DNA from: an uncultured Actinomyces sp.
GTDB lineage: Bacteria; Actinomycetota; Actinomycetes; Actinomycetales; Actinomycetaceae
DNA length: 5,478 bases
NCBI GenBank assembly: GCA_937926415.1
Contig: CALBAF010000228.1
Coordinates: 1-5,478, forward strand
Direction of reading: 5' to 3'
A model generated the notes under the pieces. The model was not told the origin of the DNA and ran no database searches. It worked only from the letters and a program-made list of their open reading frames with translations. Of this stretch, positions 1-5,478 are shown piece after piece; the first letter of the stretch is position 1, and each line of letters opens with the position of its first letter. The position numbers were made by a program, and so were the translations under genes.

Positions 1-16
1 GGGTACCGCAGTACCC
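1..16 (-). terminator. Possible terminator hairpin, cut by the window edge
   Basis: GGGTAC-CGCA-GTACCC forms a perfect 6-bp stem with a 4-base loop, 57 bases past the stop codon of the surface protein. In the direction of transcription it is preceded by AAGGGGC, which would lengthen the stem if GCCCCTT follows outside the window. The expected T-tract would also be outside, so this cannot be confirmed. Confidence 0.4.
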
Positions 17-42
17 GCCCCTTGTCGGCTCACTCAGCCACT

Positions 43-55
43 GCCTCGTCGAGGC
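43..55 (-). other. Small hairpin just after the stop codon
   Basis: GCCTC-GTC-GAGGC is a 5-bp perfect stem with a 3-base loop, 17 bases after the TGA. No T-tract follows on the minus strand, so it is not a classic terminator on its own; it may add to 3' end stability together with the hairpin at 1-16. Confidence 0.25.
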
Positions 56-72
56 TTAAGGCCGAATGATCC

Positions 73-3000
73 TCAGTCCTGGCGACGGCGACGCATCCAC
101 AGGAACATGCCGCCAACGACGGCCGCTCCCAGACCCGCTCCACCGATCCGACCGTCGAAGCCCGTGCGCGCAAGGCGCTGCGCCACACCGGTATTCGGGT
201 CCGTGGCCGGAGCCTCGGGCGCGACGTAGCCGAAGTTCACGCCGGTGACCTTCTGGTTGTCGAAGCCGATCGTGATCTCACCGGACATGGAGTCGGCGAT
301 GCCGTCCGGGTCCTCCGTCTGGTCCAGGCCGGCAAGGTCGCCATCCGTGTGGACCTTGACGCGGTAGGTGCCGGCAGGCAGCTTCACGAAGGAGTAGTCG
401 CCATCCGCATCCGTCTTCGTCGTACCGATGACCTTACCGTCCTTGTCGAGCAGGTCAACCGTCACGCCGGAGAAGGTCTGCTCACCATTCGTGTAAGACT
501 TCGAGCGATCAGAGTCACGGTAGACGCGACCGGCGATCGAGAAGTCAGGCACGTAGCCGAAGTTGACCTTTTCCTGCAGGGAGTGCTCACGGTTCATCGT
601 GTACACCGCGGAGGTGTCGTCGACAGAGTCGTCCGGATCCTCAGTCTGGTCGTAGTCCTTGATGGACGAGGAGCGCACGACCTTGACGGTGTACTTGCCG
701 TCGGGCAGGTGCTGGAAGGCGTAGTTGCCGTCCGCGTCGGTGTCGAGGGTCTGGAGGACCTTGCCGTCCGCGTCGAGGAGCTGGACGCTCACGCGCTCGA
801 GGCCGGGCTCGTCACCGTTGATCGTCTTATCGCGGTTGTCGTCGCGGTAGACGGTGCCCGTGATGGTGTTGTTCGCAACGTAGCCGAAGTTCACGTTCTC
901 CACGGAGGGGTTGTCGTGGTTCACCTCGACGACGCCGGAGGTGCTGTCCTTGGTGGAGTCCGGGTCCTCGGTCTGCTCAAGGTCAGCGAGGTCGCCGTCC
1001 TTGACAACCTTCACGGTGTACTTGCCGGCGGGCAGCTTGGAGAACGAGTACTTACCGTCCTTGTCGGTCGTCGTGGTGGCGATGACCTTGCCGTCCTTAT
1101 CGAGCAGGTTGACGGTGATGCCGTTGAAACCGGGCTCGGAGTTGTTGAGGGACTCGGAGCGGTCCTTGTCGTAGTACACGGTGCCGGAGACGGTGTACAG
1201 ACCGGTGTAGCCGAAGTTGACGTTGGTGACGTCCGGGTCGGGACGGGTGAAGGTGATGGCCTGCGAGCGCGAGTCGGCCTTACCGGAGGGGTCCTCGGTC
1301 TGCTCCTTGTCAGCCAGCGGGCCGGTCTTGTCGACCTGGACGGTGTAGGTGCCGTCGTTCAGGCCGGTGAAGGAGTAGTTGCCGTCCTTATCGGTCGTGG
1401 TGGTACCCACGACGTTGCCGTCCTTGTCGAGCAGCTTCACGGTGACGCCGGACAGGTCGATATCGCCCGTGTTCTTCGTCTTGTCGCGGTTGTGGTCAAG
1501 GTAAACCTTGCCGGAGATCGCGTGCTTCTTGATGTACCCGAAGTTGATGTTCTCGCGGACCGGATTGTCGGCGTTGAGCGTGATCGCGCCGGAGGCGTTG
1601 TCCTTCGTGCCGTCCGGATCCTCGGTCTGCGTCAGCTCGGCGAGCTCGCCGGCCTTGGTGACCTTGACCGTGTAGGTTGCGGCGTCGAGATCGGCGAAGG
1701 AGTAGTTGCCGTCCGCGTCGGTCGTCGTGGTGGCCACGACGCTACCGTCGGCACCGACCAGCTCGACCGCGATGTCCTTGAAGGGATCCTCACCGTTGTC
1801 GAACGCAGAGGACTCGTTCGCGTCGTAGTAGACCTTGCCGGACAGGCGGTACTTGACGGTACGCTTCTGCTTCACGGTCACCGACGCCGTCGACGAGTTG
1901 TTCTTAGGAATCAGATCGTTTTCGGGCGGGTTCACGAAGGCAGCCGTGTTGTTCAGGGTCTTGCCTGCAGTGTCGGCATTCAGCGTGACGGTCACGAAGA
2001 GCGAGGCGTATTCGCCGGCGAGCATGTCGCCGATGGTCCACGTGGTGCCATCGAAGGTGCCGGCCTGGTCGGTGCCCTTACATTCCTGCGGCAGGCCGCT
2101 GGTGAAACCGGAGGCGCACTTGTGCGTCTCGGCAGACACGAAGGTTGCGCCCTCGGGGAACAGCTCGTTCACCTTGAGGTCGGGGGCCTTGCCCGGACCC
2201 ATGTTGCCGGCATCGATGCGGTAGGTGACCTGGTCGCCGGGGATCAGGTTGGAGGCATCGGAGACAACGGTCTTATTGATAGCGACGTCGAGCGCGAGGG
2301 CCATGGCAACCTTGATCGGCTCGGCGGGCAGGATGGCGCGGTTGTTCACAGCCTGGGTAGCCGCGATCGCGACGGACTCGTAGGCGATACCGGAGGCATC
2401 GTTGGGCGCGTGAATCGGCGCAATGATCGGGATCGATGCGCCGGCCTTGATCGGGGTGGCCTTGCCGTTGATGTAGATGCGGTAGGACTTCACGTCGGCC
2501 CACGAGGCCGGGGTGGAGGTCCAGTTGTTGTCGCATCCGGCGGGGCCGACTGCCATGGCGTCGCCCTGCTTCATGACTTCGCCGCGGCAGGGGTTGTAGG
2601 AGGTGGAGTACTCGATGGTGACCTGCGAGGGGTCGATGCCCGAGCCTGCACCAACCTGGAGGGGGCCGGTGAGGATGGGCGCCCACTCGGAGCCACGAGC
2701 CTCCCCGCCCATGATGGCAGTGTCGCCAACGTAGGGAAGGATGCCATACACGGTCATGTCGGACAGGTCCGAGTTACCAGAGTTGGTGGCGGTAATACGG
2801 TACTTACCGTCTTCACCCTGGCGGATCATCGAGGCTCCGTCAACGTACTTCTTGTAGGTCGAGCCTTCCACGGAGCCGAGGCCCTCGAGGACGACGTCGG
2901 CGCCAGCCTGCTCGGACACCACGAAGGTCGCGGAGATGGGGCAGACCTGGTCGTCCGTGTTGCCGTCGCCATTAACATCGTAGGTGTCGTCAGCGGAACC

Positions 3001-4998
3001 GTAGAAGCAAATGTGGGTCTTCTTGGAGGTCAGCGCATACTCGGGTTCGGCCGCAGAGATGTAGGCCTCGTTCTTGTGCGTGCCGGGAATCATCGTAGCG
3101 CCGACCTTGCCACGCAGCTTGATGCTGGTTGCACCCTTGGTCTGGTATCCGGGCCACGTAACCGTGACGAGCTGGCGGGTGCAGCCGGTAGCATCCTGCA
3201 CGTCACGCGTCTTGACAGTCATTTCCCTGTCCTCGGGGCCGCCAGTGACGGAGCCCTCGACGAAGGTCATGCCGCAAGGCAGCAGGTCGGAGATGACGGG
3301 CTGGGAGTCAACGACGCTCGAGGTATTGTTCGCGATGATCTGGAAGGTAACTTCGGTGCCGGGGGCCGCCAGGTTGCTGCCAACCGTGAACTTGTCGTTG
3401 ACGTACTTGGGCAGCGCAGTACCCAGCGCGATGATGTCGCACAGCTCATCGGAGGGAACGCCAATGGACTGAGTCCCGTCAACGGACTTCATGGAGAAGT
3501 CGGTCACGCAGTTCTGGACGCGCACGTACTGGTCGGACTTGCCGGCCTTCCACGCGGCGGAGTCGGTGTCGGCCTCGACGTAGGTCGTGCCATCCTCGTT
3601 GAAGGGAGTATCGGCACCCACCACACCGTTCATGTTGAGAAGCGAGGTCTCACCGGCGGGGATCGTCTGCTTGTAGTGGAAGACAGTCATGTACTCGTCG
3701 GCCGCGAAGGAGGAGAAGTCGAACGGCTTGTTCAGGAAGAGGGTCTGAGTACCGGTGTTGCCCTTGTTGGTCCAGTAGGTGATCTCGATGGGTGTCGAGG
3801 TCAGGGTGGTGATTTCATTCGGGCGCATGAAGGGCTTGTCGCAGCTCTTGGAGCCGTCGGTCGGGGACACGAGGCCACAGGTCAGGTAGTCGGTGTACTC
3901 CAGGACCACGGGAGCGTTGGACTTGTTGCTGTAGTTGAAAATCCAGGTGCCAAGCTTGCCGCGCTCCATGTCATTGTAAGCGCGCTTGTTAAACGTTCCG
4001 CCGTAGCGAAGCTCGGGGTCGAAACCGGTCGTCGCGGACGCATCGGCCGTCACGATCTTCGTCTCGTTATTCACTTCCTTACCGCTGAGGTGAGCGGTAT
4101 TGGTGACGGTGTCCTCCGTGCAGCTATCGCCGTAGCGCACGGTGACAGACAGAACCATCTTCAGGAACGTGGGATCCACGTCGCCAATGGTCCACGTCAC
4201 GGTGTGGGTCGCGGGATCATAGGAGCTGGGGAACGTAGCATTCGAGTCCCTAGTGGCGACTCCTACAGCCGAGGAAGACACGTAGGTCGCACAACGGGGC
4301 AGCGGGTCGGTCACGACGACGTTCGTCATGTTGGACTTGCCGCTCAGGCCATCCACGCTGGTGTCGTACTTCGGCGTAATCTGGTAGGTCACATCCGTGT
4401 TCCGGACGGCGGCAACCGGGCCGGTCTTCGTCAGCAGCGGAGTCGGATCAGACTTGACGGTGACGGTCGCCTGCGAGGTTTGCTGACTTCCACCGGAGGT
4501 AAAGGTAGCGACCGGGGTGATGGTCGATCCGCCCGGGGTAATACCGCGGGGAGCCTTGAAGGTGACAACCGTCTGGAACGAGGAGCCAGCCGCGACGGTT
4601 CCAAGGTTGTAGGTGACGGCGCCATCGGCGCTCGCAGTCGGCTCGGTGATGACGGGAGTAACGGCCGTCTTACCCGATGTCGGGGTGGCACTGAGCCCCT
4701 GAGTAATGAGGTCAGGGGTCGTGGTACCTGCGGGGGTCATGAAGTGCGGCAGGTTAATGCTGACGACAGAGTCAACACAGTCCTCCGTCGTGGAGGCGCA
4801 GGCGAACTCGACGACGTAGCGCTGCTCAACGCCGGACAGGTACGAGGTCTCATCGGGGGTAATGGCAAGAGTGAGTGTCGGCGCAGCTGCGAGGGAGGGC
4901 AGCGTGACGGCACCGAGCGTCGCGAGGCCGGTCGTGACCAGTGCGGCGAGCAGCTGGACTGGCCGTAAAGCCTTTGACCTTGTGTGTCTGATATGCAC
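73..4998 (-). CDS. Large LARTG-anchored surface protein with DUF11-like head and five SdrD B-like repeats; probable adhesin
   Basis: A 1641-residue secreted, wall-anchored protein, probably an adhesin; the ligand is unknown. Seen in order: signal peptide (residues 1-37), an unassigned beta-rich region (about 40-183), DUF11-like modules (about 184-306, 529-650, a weaker one 716-770, and a clear one 904-1044), five SdrD B-like repeats (1047-1591), a short linker, LARTG (1609-1613), a hydrophobic helix (1618-1635) and RRRRQD at the end. The GTG start is chosen because CAGGAG lies six bases upstream and a normal signal peptide begins there. A TTG start at 5082 would add 28 residues but has no good ribosome binding site and would bury the signal peptide. 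The SdrD B family is known from Sdr-type surface proteins, where these repeats act as Ca2+-binding stalk domains. The gene appears monocistronic within the window and intact, with no frameshift. Assignment as a sortase-anchored surface protein is firm; adhesion is inferred from architecture only. Confidence 0.93.
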   Translation of the reverse strand: MHIRHTRSKALRPVQLLAALVTTGLATLGAVTLPSLAAAPTLTLAITPDETSYLSGVEQRYVVEFACASTTEDCVDSVVSINLPHFMTPAGTTTPDLITQGLSATPTSGKTAVTPVITEPTASADGAVTYNLGTVAAGSSFQTVVTFKAPRGITPGGSTITPVATFTSGGSQQTSQATVTVKSDPTPLLTKTGPVAAVRNTDVTYQITPKYDTSVDGLSGKSNMTNVVVTDPLPRCATYVSSSAVGVATRDSNATFPSSYDPATHTVTWTIGDVDPTFLKMVLSVTVRYGDSCTEDTVTNTAHLSGKEVNNETKIVTADASATTGFDPELRYGGTFNKRAYNDMERGKLGTWIFNYSNKSNAPVVLEYTDYLTCGLVSPTDGSKSCDKPFMRPNEITTLTSTPIEITYWTNKGNTGTQTLFLNKPFDFSSFAADEYMTVFHYKQTIPAGETSLLNMNGVVGADTPFNEDGTTYVEADTDSAAWKAGKSDQYVRVQNCVTDFSMKSVDGTQSIGVPSDELCDIIALGTALPKYVNDKFTVGSNLAAPGTEVTFQIIANNTSSVVDSQPVISDLLPCGMTFVEGSVTGGPEDREMTVKTRDVQDATGCTRQLVTVTWPGYQTKGATSIKLRGKVGATMIPGTHKNEAYISAAEPEYALTSKKTHICFYGSADDTYDVNGDGNTDDQVCPISATFVVSEQAGADVVLEGLGSVEGSTYKKYVDGASMIRQGEDGKYRITATNSGNSDLSDMTVYGILPYVGDTAIMGGEARGSEWAPILTGPLQVGAGSGIDPSQVTIEYSTSYNPCRGEVMKQGDAMAVGPAGCDNNWTSTPASWADVKSYRIYINGKATPIKAGASIPIIAPIHAPNDASGIAYESVAIAATQAVNNRAILPAEPIKVAMALALDVAINKTVVSDASNLIPGDQVTYRIDAGNMGPGKAPDLKVNELFPEGATFVSAETHKCASGFTSGLPQECKGTDQAGTFDGTTWTIGDMLAGEYASLFVTVTLNADTAGKTLNNTAAFVNPPENDLIPKNNSSTASVTVKQKRTVKYRLSGKVYYDANESSAFDNGEDPFKDIAVELVGADGSVVATTTTDADGNYSFADLDAATYTVKVTKAGELAELTQTEDPDGTKDNASGAITLNADNPVRENINFGYIKKHAISGKVYLDHNRDKTKNTGDIDLSGVTVKLLDKDGNVVGTTTTDKDGNYSFTGLNDGTYTVQVDKTGPLADKEQTEDPSGKADSRSQAITFTRPDPDVTNVNFGYTGLYTVSGTVYYDKDRSESLNNSEPGFNGITVNLLDKDGKVIATTTTDKDGKYSFSKLPAGKYTVKVVKDGDLADLEQTEDPDSTKDSTSGVVEVNHDNPSVENVNFGYVANNTITGTVYRDDNRDKTINGDEPGLERVSVQLLDADGKVLQTLDTDADGNYAFQHLPDGKYTVKVVRSSSIKDYDQTEDPDDSVDDTSAVYTMNREHSLQEKVNFGYVPDFSIAGRVYRDSDRSKSYTNGEQTFSGVTVDLLDKDGKVIGTTKTDADGDYSFVKLPAGTYRVKVHTDGDLAGLDQTEDPDGIADSMSGEITIGFDNQKVTGVNFGYVAPEAPATDPNTGVAQRLARTGFDGRIGGAGLGAAVVGGMFLWMRRRRQD
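76..174 (-). other. C-terminal cell-wall sorting signal: LARTG, transmembrane helix, RRRR tail (residues 1609-1641)
   Basis: LARTG is encoded at 160-174, followed by FDGR, then a hydrophobic segment IGGAGLGAAVVGGMFLWM (94-147) and RRRRQD up to the TGA stop at 73-75. This is the standard three-part sortase substrate. The second position is Ala rather than Pro. Class E sortases of actinobacteria are known to prefer LAxTG, so that enzyme class is the likely partner; the sortase gene itself is not in the window. Cleavage is expected between T1612 and G1613. Confidence 0.92.
226..1860 (-). repeat. Five tandem SdrD B-like stalk repeats, each exactly 327 bp / 109 codons
   Basis: In protein order the units are at 1534-1860, 1207-1533, 880-1206, 553-879 and 226-552 (residues 1047-1155, 1156-1264, 1265-1373, 1374-1482, 1483-1591). 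Each ends in [VI]NFGY. Shared columns within a unit are: [ST/A]G at 7-8, VYxDx[ND] at 10-15 (acidic Ca2+-type loop), a Gly/Glu/Asp-rich turn near 22-25, [LV]-x-x-[AD]-x-DG near 34-39, TDxDGxY-x-F at 47-55, QTEDP at 78-82 and NFGY at 106-109. The first unit diverges most in its first ten residues. The SdrD_B family is known to form rigid Ca2+-stabilised rods; a spacer or stalk role is inferred here. The longest exact DNA match I found between units is 21 bp, at 721-741 and 1702-1722, in the same register. Units contain no cysteine. Confidence 0.92.
1861..4887 (-). other. Surface-exposed head region, DUF11/Ig-like modules with 16 cysteines (residues 38-1046)
   Basis: About 1000 residues rich in Thr, Ser, Val, Asp and Gly, with a beta-strand character. 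DUF11-like signatures are a short lead strand, a 'G..VTY.I...N.G' strand pair and a 'V.D.LP.....FV' strand. The best is at residues 904-1044 (INKTVVSDASN, PGDQVTYRIDAGNMGPG, VNELFPEGATFVSAE). Others are at 529-650 (PGTEVTFQIIANNTSS, SDLLPCGMTFVEGS) and 184-306 (RNTDVTYQITPKYD, VTDPLPRCATYVSSS). Residues about 320-528 and 770-900 do not match a family I can name. All 16 cysteines of the protein are here, suggesting disulfide-stabilised domains. This is probably the binding end of the protein, but that is an inference from its position distal to the stalk. Confidence 0.7.
2950..2979 (-). other. Calcium-type acidic loop, residues 674-683 (DVNGDGNTDD)
   Basis: D674, N676, D678, N680 and D682 sit at alternating positions, the spacing of an EF-hand/dockerin/thrombospondin-3-like Ca2+ loop. 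It lies between C664 (codon 3007-3009) and C686 (codon 2941-2943), in the segment joining the second and third DUF11-like modules. Ca2+ binding is inferred from the motif alone; no flanking helices typical of a full EF-hand are evident. Confidence 0.5.
4888..4998 (-). other. Sec signal peptide coding segment (residues 1-37)
   Basis: The N-terminus has a basic region with R4, R7, K9 and R12, then a hydrophobic core from about V14 to L33 (QLLAALVTTGLATLGAVTL), then PSLAAAP. Cleavage is likely after A37 or A38; cutting after A39 would leave proline at +1, which is disfavoured. There is no YSIRK/GS motif and no twin arginine, so standard Sec export is expected. It directs the protein across the membrane before sortase processing. 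Confidence 0.88.
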
Positions 4999-5004
4999 GG
5001 TGGG

Positions 5005-5010
5005 CTCCTG
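5005..5010 (-). promoter_or_regulatory. Ribosome binding site CAGGAG for the GTG start at 4998
   Basis: Reading the minus strand, CAGGAG is followed by CCCACC and then GTG. The six-base spacing after AGGAG is close to optimal. This site decides the start: neither the TTG at 5082 nor the ATG at 5076 in the same frame has a comparable Shine-Dalgarno sequence. Confidence 0.85.
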
Positions 5011-5011
5011 A

Positions 5012-5060
5012 TTGTCGGAAAACCAAGGGTTGCACCACAATGCTATAGATTTTCCAACAA
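5012..5060 (-). repeat. 11-bp inverted repeat in the gene's leader (arms 5012-5022 and 5050-5060)
   Basis: On the minus strand the arms read TTGTTGGAAAA and TTTTCCGACAA. Ten of eleven positions are complementary and the eleventh is a G-U wobble in RNA. The gap is 27 bases. The proximal arm ends one base from the CAGGAG ribosome binding site, so an RNA hairpin here would sit directly against it. As DNA, the half-site centres are 38 bp apart, which could instead be a paired operator. The complementarity is seen; function is inferred. Confidence 0.5.
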
Positions 5061-5062
5061 GT

Positions 5063-5068
5063 ATGATA
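5063..5068 (-). promoter_or_regulatory. Candidate -10 element TATCAT, proximal
   Basis: TATCAT matches five of six bases of the TATAAT consensus on the minus strand and would give a start near 5056, a leader of about 57 bases. No good -35 hexamer is found 16-18 bp upstream (the 17-bp position reads GAATTT), so support is weak. If used, the transcript would begin inside the distal arm of the inverted repeat. Confidence 0.28.
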
Positions 5069-5225
5069 GCGCCCATTTTCAACTAAAATTCCACCAAATC
5101 CCTGCCTATGGGTCAGCTTCCCAATAGCCAGAACACCAAGTCGGCCCCATAATCCAAACAATTCATGAGCAACCATAAGTAGGCCTCCAAACAACTAGCG
5201 ACATTCACAAGCCATATTGCGGAAA

Positions 5226-5231
5226 ATTATA
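5226..5231 (-). promoter_or_regulatory. Candidate -10 element TATAAT, distal
   Basis: A perfect TATAAT hexamer on the minus strand within the AT-rich region. The 17-bp upstream position reads AAGGCC, not a -35 match, and there is no TGn extension. If active, it gives a leader of about 220 bases that includes the whole inverted repeat. A chance match in AT-rich DNA is quite possible. Confidence 0.25.
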
Positions 5232-5478
5232 TTGAGCATCACTCCTTGGGCCTTAGACTTACGGAATAACCAACCGGTAGAGCGAACAGTGCTTAGAAAC
5301 TCGAAATACACTCTCCCCACAATGGGTATGGATAAAACTTGTCGAACCTCACATGCAAGGCGCGTAGATGCAACACTGGAAGTGATCGCCTCACCTCCCC
5401 CACTTGCGCGCCAGGCAGCGCCGGCATGGAAGGCTCCGCGCGACATGGGGCCAGGCTGCGATGCCCGTGGGCGGTGGC

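Larger units (their letters stand above)
4999..5478. other. Upstream intergenic region without a supported gene
   Basis: This 480-base stretch holds the ribosome binding site, the inverted repeat and two weak -10 candidates. GC is about 43% over 5041-5340, then 75% over 5391-5478. Open frames here (for example an 83-codon minus-strand frame at 5195-5446) have no recognisable protein family; that frame's ATG at 5446 lacks a clear ribosome binding site. I see no tRNA, no riboswitch that I can name and no insertion-sequence ends. Confidence 0.7.

Noticed and set aside
226..1860. Intramolecular Lys-Asn isopeptide bonds in the repeats, as in CnaB-type pilin domains
   Set aside because: The Asn of NFGY and the Glu of QTEDP are conserved, but I find no lysine conserved in all five units: the first-strand position 9 is K, K, T, T, R, and the Lys in TVKV is Gln in unit 2.
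349..4968. A 1539-codon open frame on the + strand opposite the surface protein gene
   Set aside because: It is in exact codon register with the minus-strand gene and is open only because that gene lacks TTA, CTA and TCA codons. Its translation is repetitive Val/Gly/Arg/Asp/Leu with no recognisable domain, signal or ribosome binding site.
4999..5082. N-terminal extension of 28 residues from a TTG start at 5082
   Set aside because: No Shine-Dalgarno sequence upstream, lower GC than the gene, and it would place the signal peptide internally. The GTG at 4998 has CAGGAG at proper spacing.
4850..5194. 114-codon minus-strand open frame overlapping the start of the surface gene
   Set aside because: It overlaps the signal-peptide coding region in another frame, lacks a ribosome binding site, and its translation changes character where the real gene begins.
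5250..5370. tRNA gene or remnant, prompted by GGTAGAGCG near 5276 and GGTTCGAC (minus strand) near 5341-5348
   Set aside because: The two motifs are on opposite strands, and neither has matching D-arm, T-arm or acceptor stems around it.
5195..5446. 83-codon minus-strand open frame as a small gene
   Set aside because: No recognised family, no clear ribosome binding site at the ATG, spans both the 75% GC and the 43% GC zones, and runs through the distal TATAAT candidate.

Overview
This window is dominated by one gene on the minus strand: a very large, secreted, cell-wall-anchored surface protein of 1641 residues (positions 73-4998). It has a Gram-positive surface-protein layout: Sec signal peptide, a cysteine-containing head of DUF11/Ig-like modules, a stalk of five SdrD B-like repeats, a sorting motif LARTG, a transmembrane helix and a basic tail. 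The LAxTG-type motif, coding GC of about 60% and the total absence of TTA, CTA and TCA codons after codon 11 suggest a high-GC Gram-positive actinobacterium. A host-associated Actinomycetaceae member (Actinomyces/Schaalia type) is my best inference, but no marker gene in the window proves it.

Layout, in + coordinates: 1-72 is the region downstream of the gene, with a perfect 6-bp hairpin at the very edge (1-16) that may be half of a larger terminator. Positions 73-4998 are the gene, read right to left: sorting signal 76-174, stalk repeats 226-1860, head 1861-4887, signal peptide 4888-4998. Positions 5005-5010 carry the ribosome binding site for the GTG start. Positions 4999-5478 hold no convincing gene. 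Most of this stretch is AT-rich (about 43% GC over 5041-5340) and contains two weak -10 candidates and an 11-bp inverted repeat next to the ribosome binding site. The last 88 bases jump to 75% GC and may be the edge of another gene.

The protein is most likely an adhesin: the stalk lifts the head off the wall, and a sortase, probably class E, links it to peptidoglycan. The ligand cannot be told from sequence. No sortase, pilin partner, mobile element, CRISPR array or RNA gene is visible. I see no evidence for a new multi-gene system. The points worth a second look are the equal-length stalk repeats, the cysteine split between head and stalk, a calcium-type loop bracketed by cysteines, and the leader inverted repeat.
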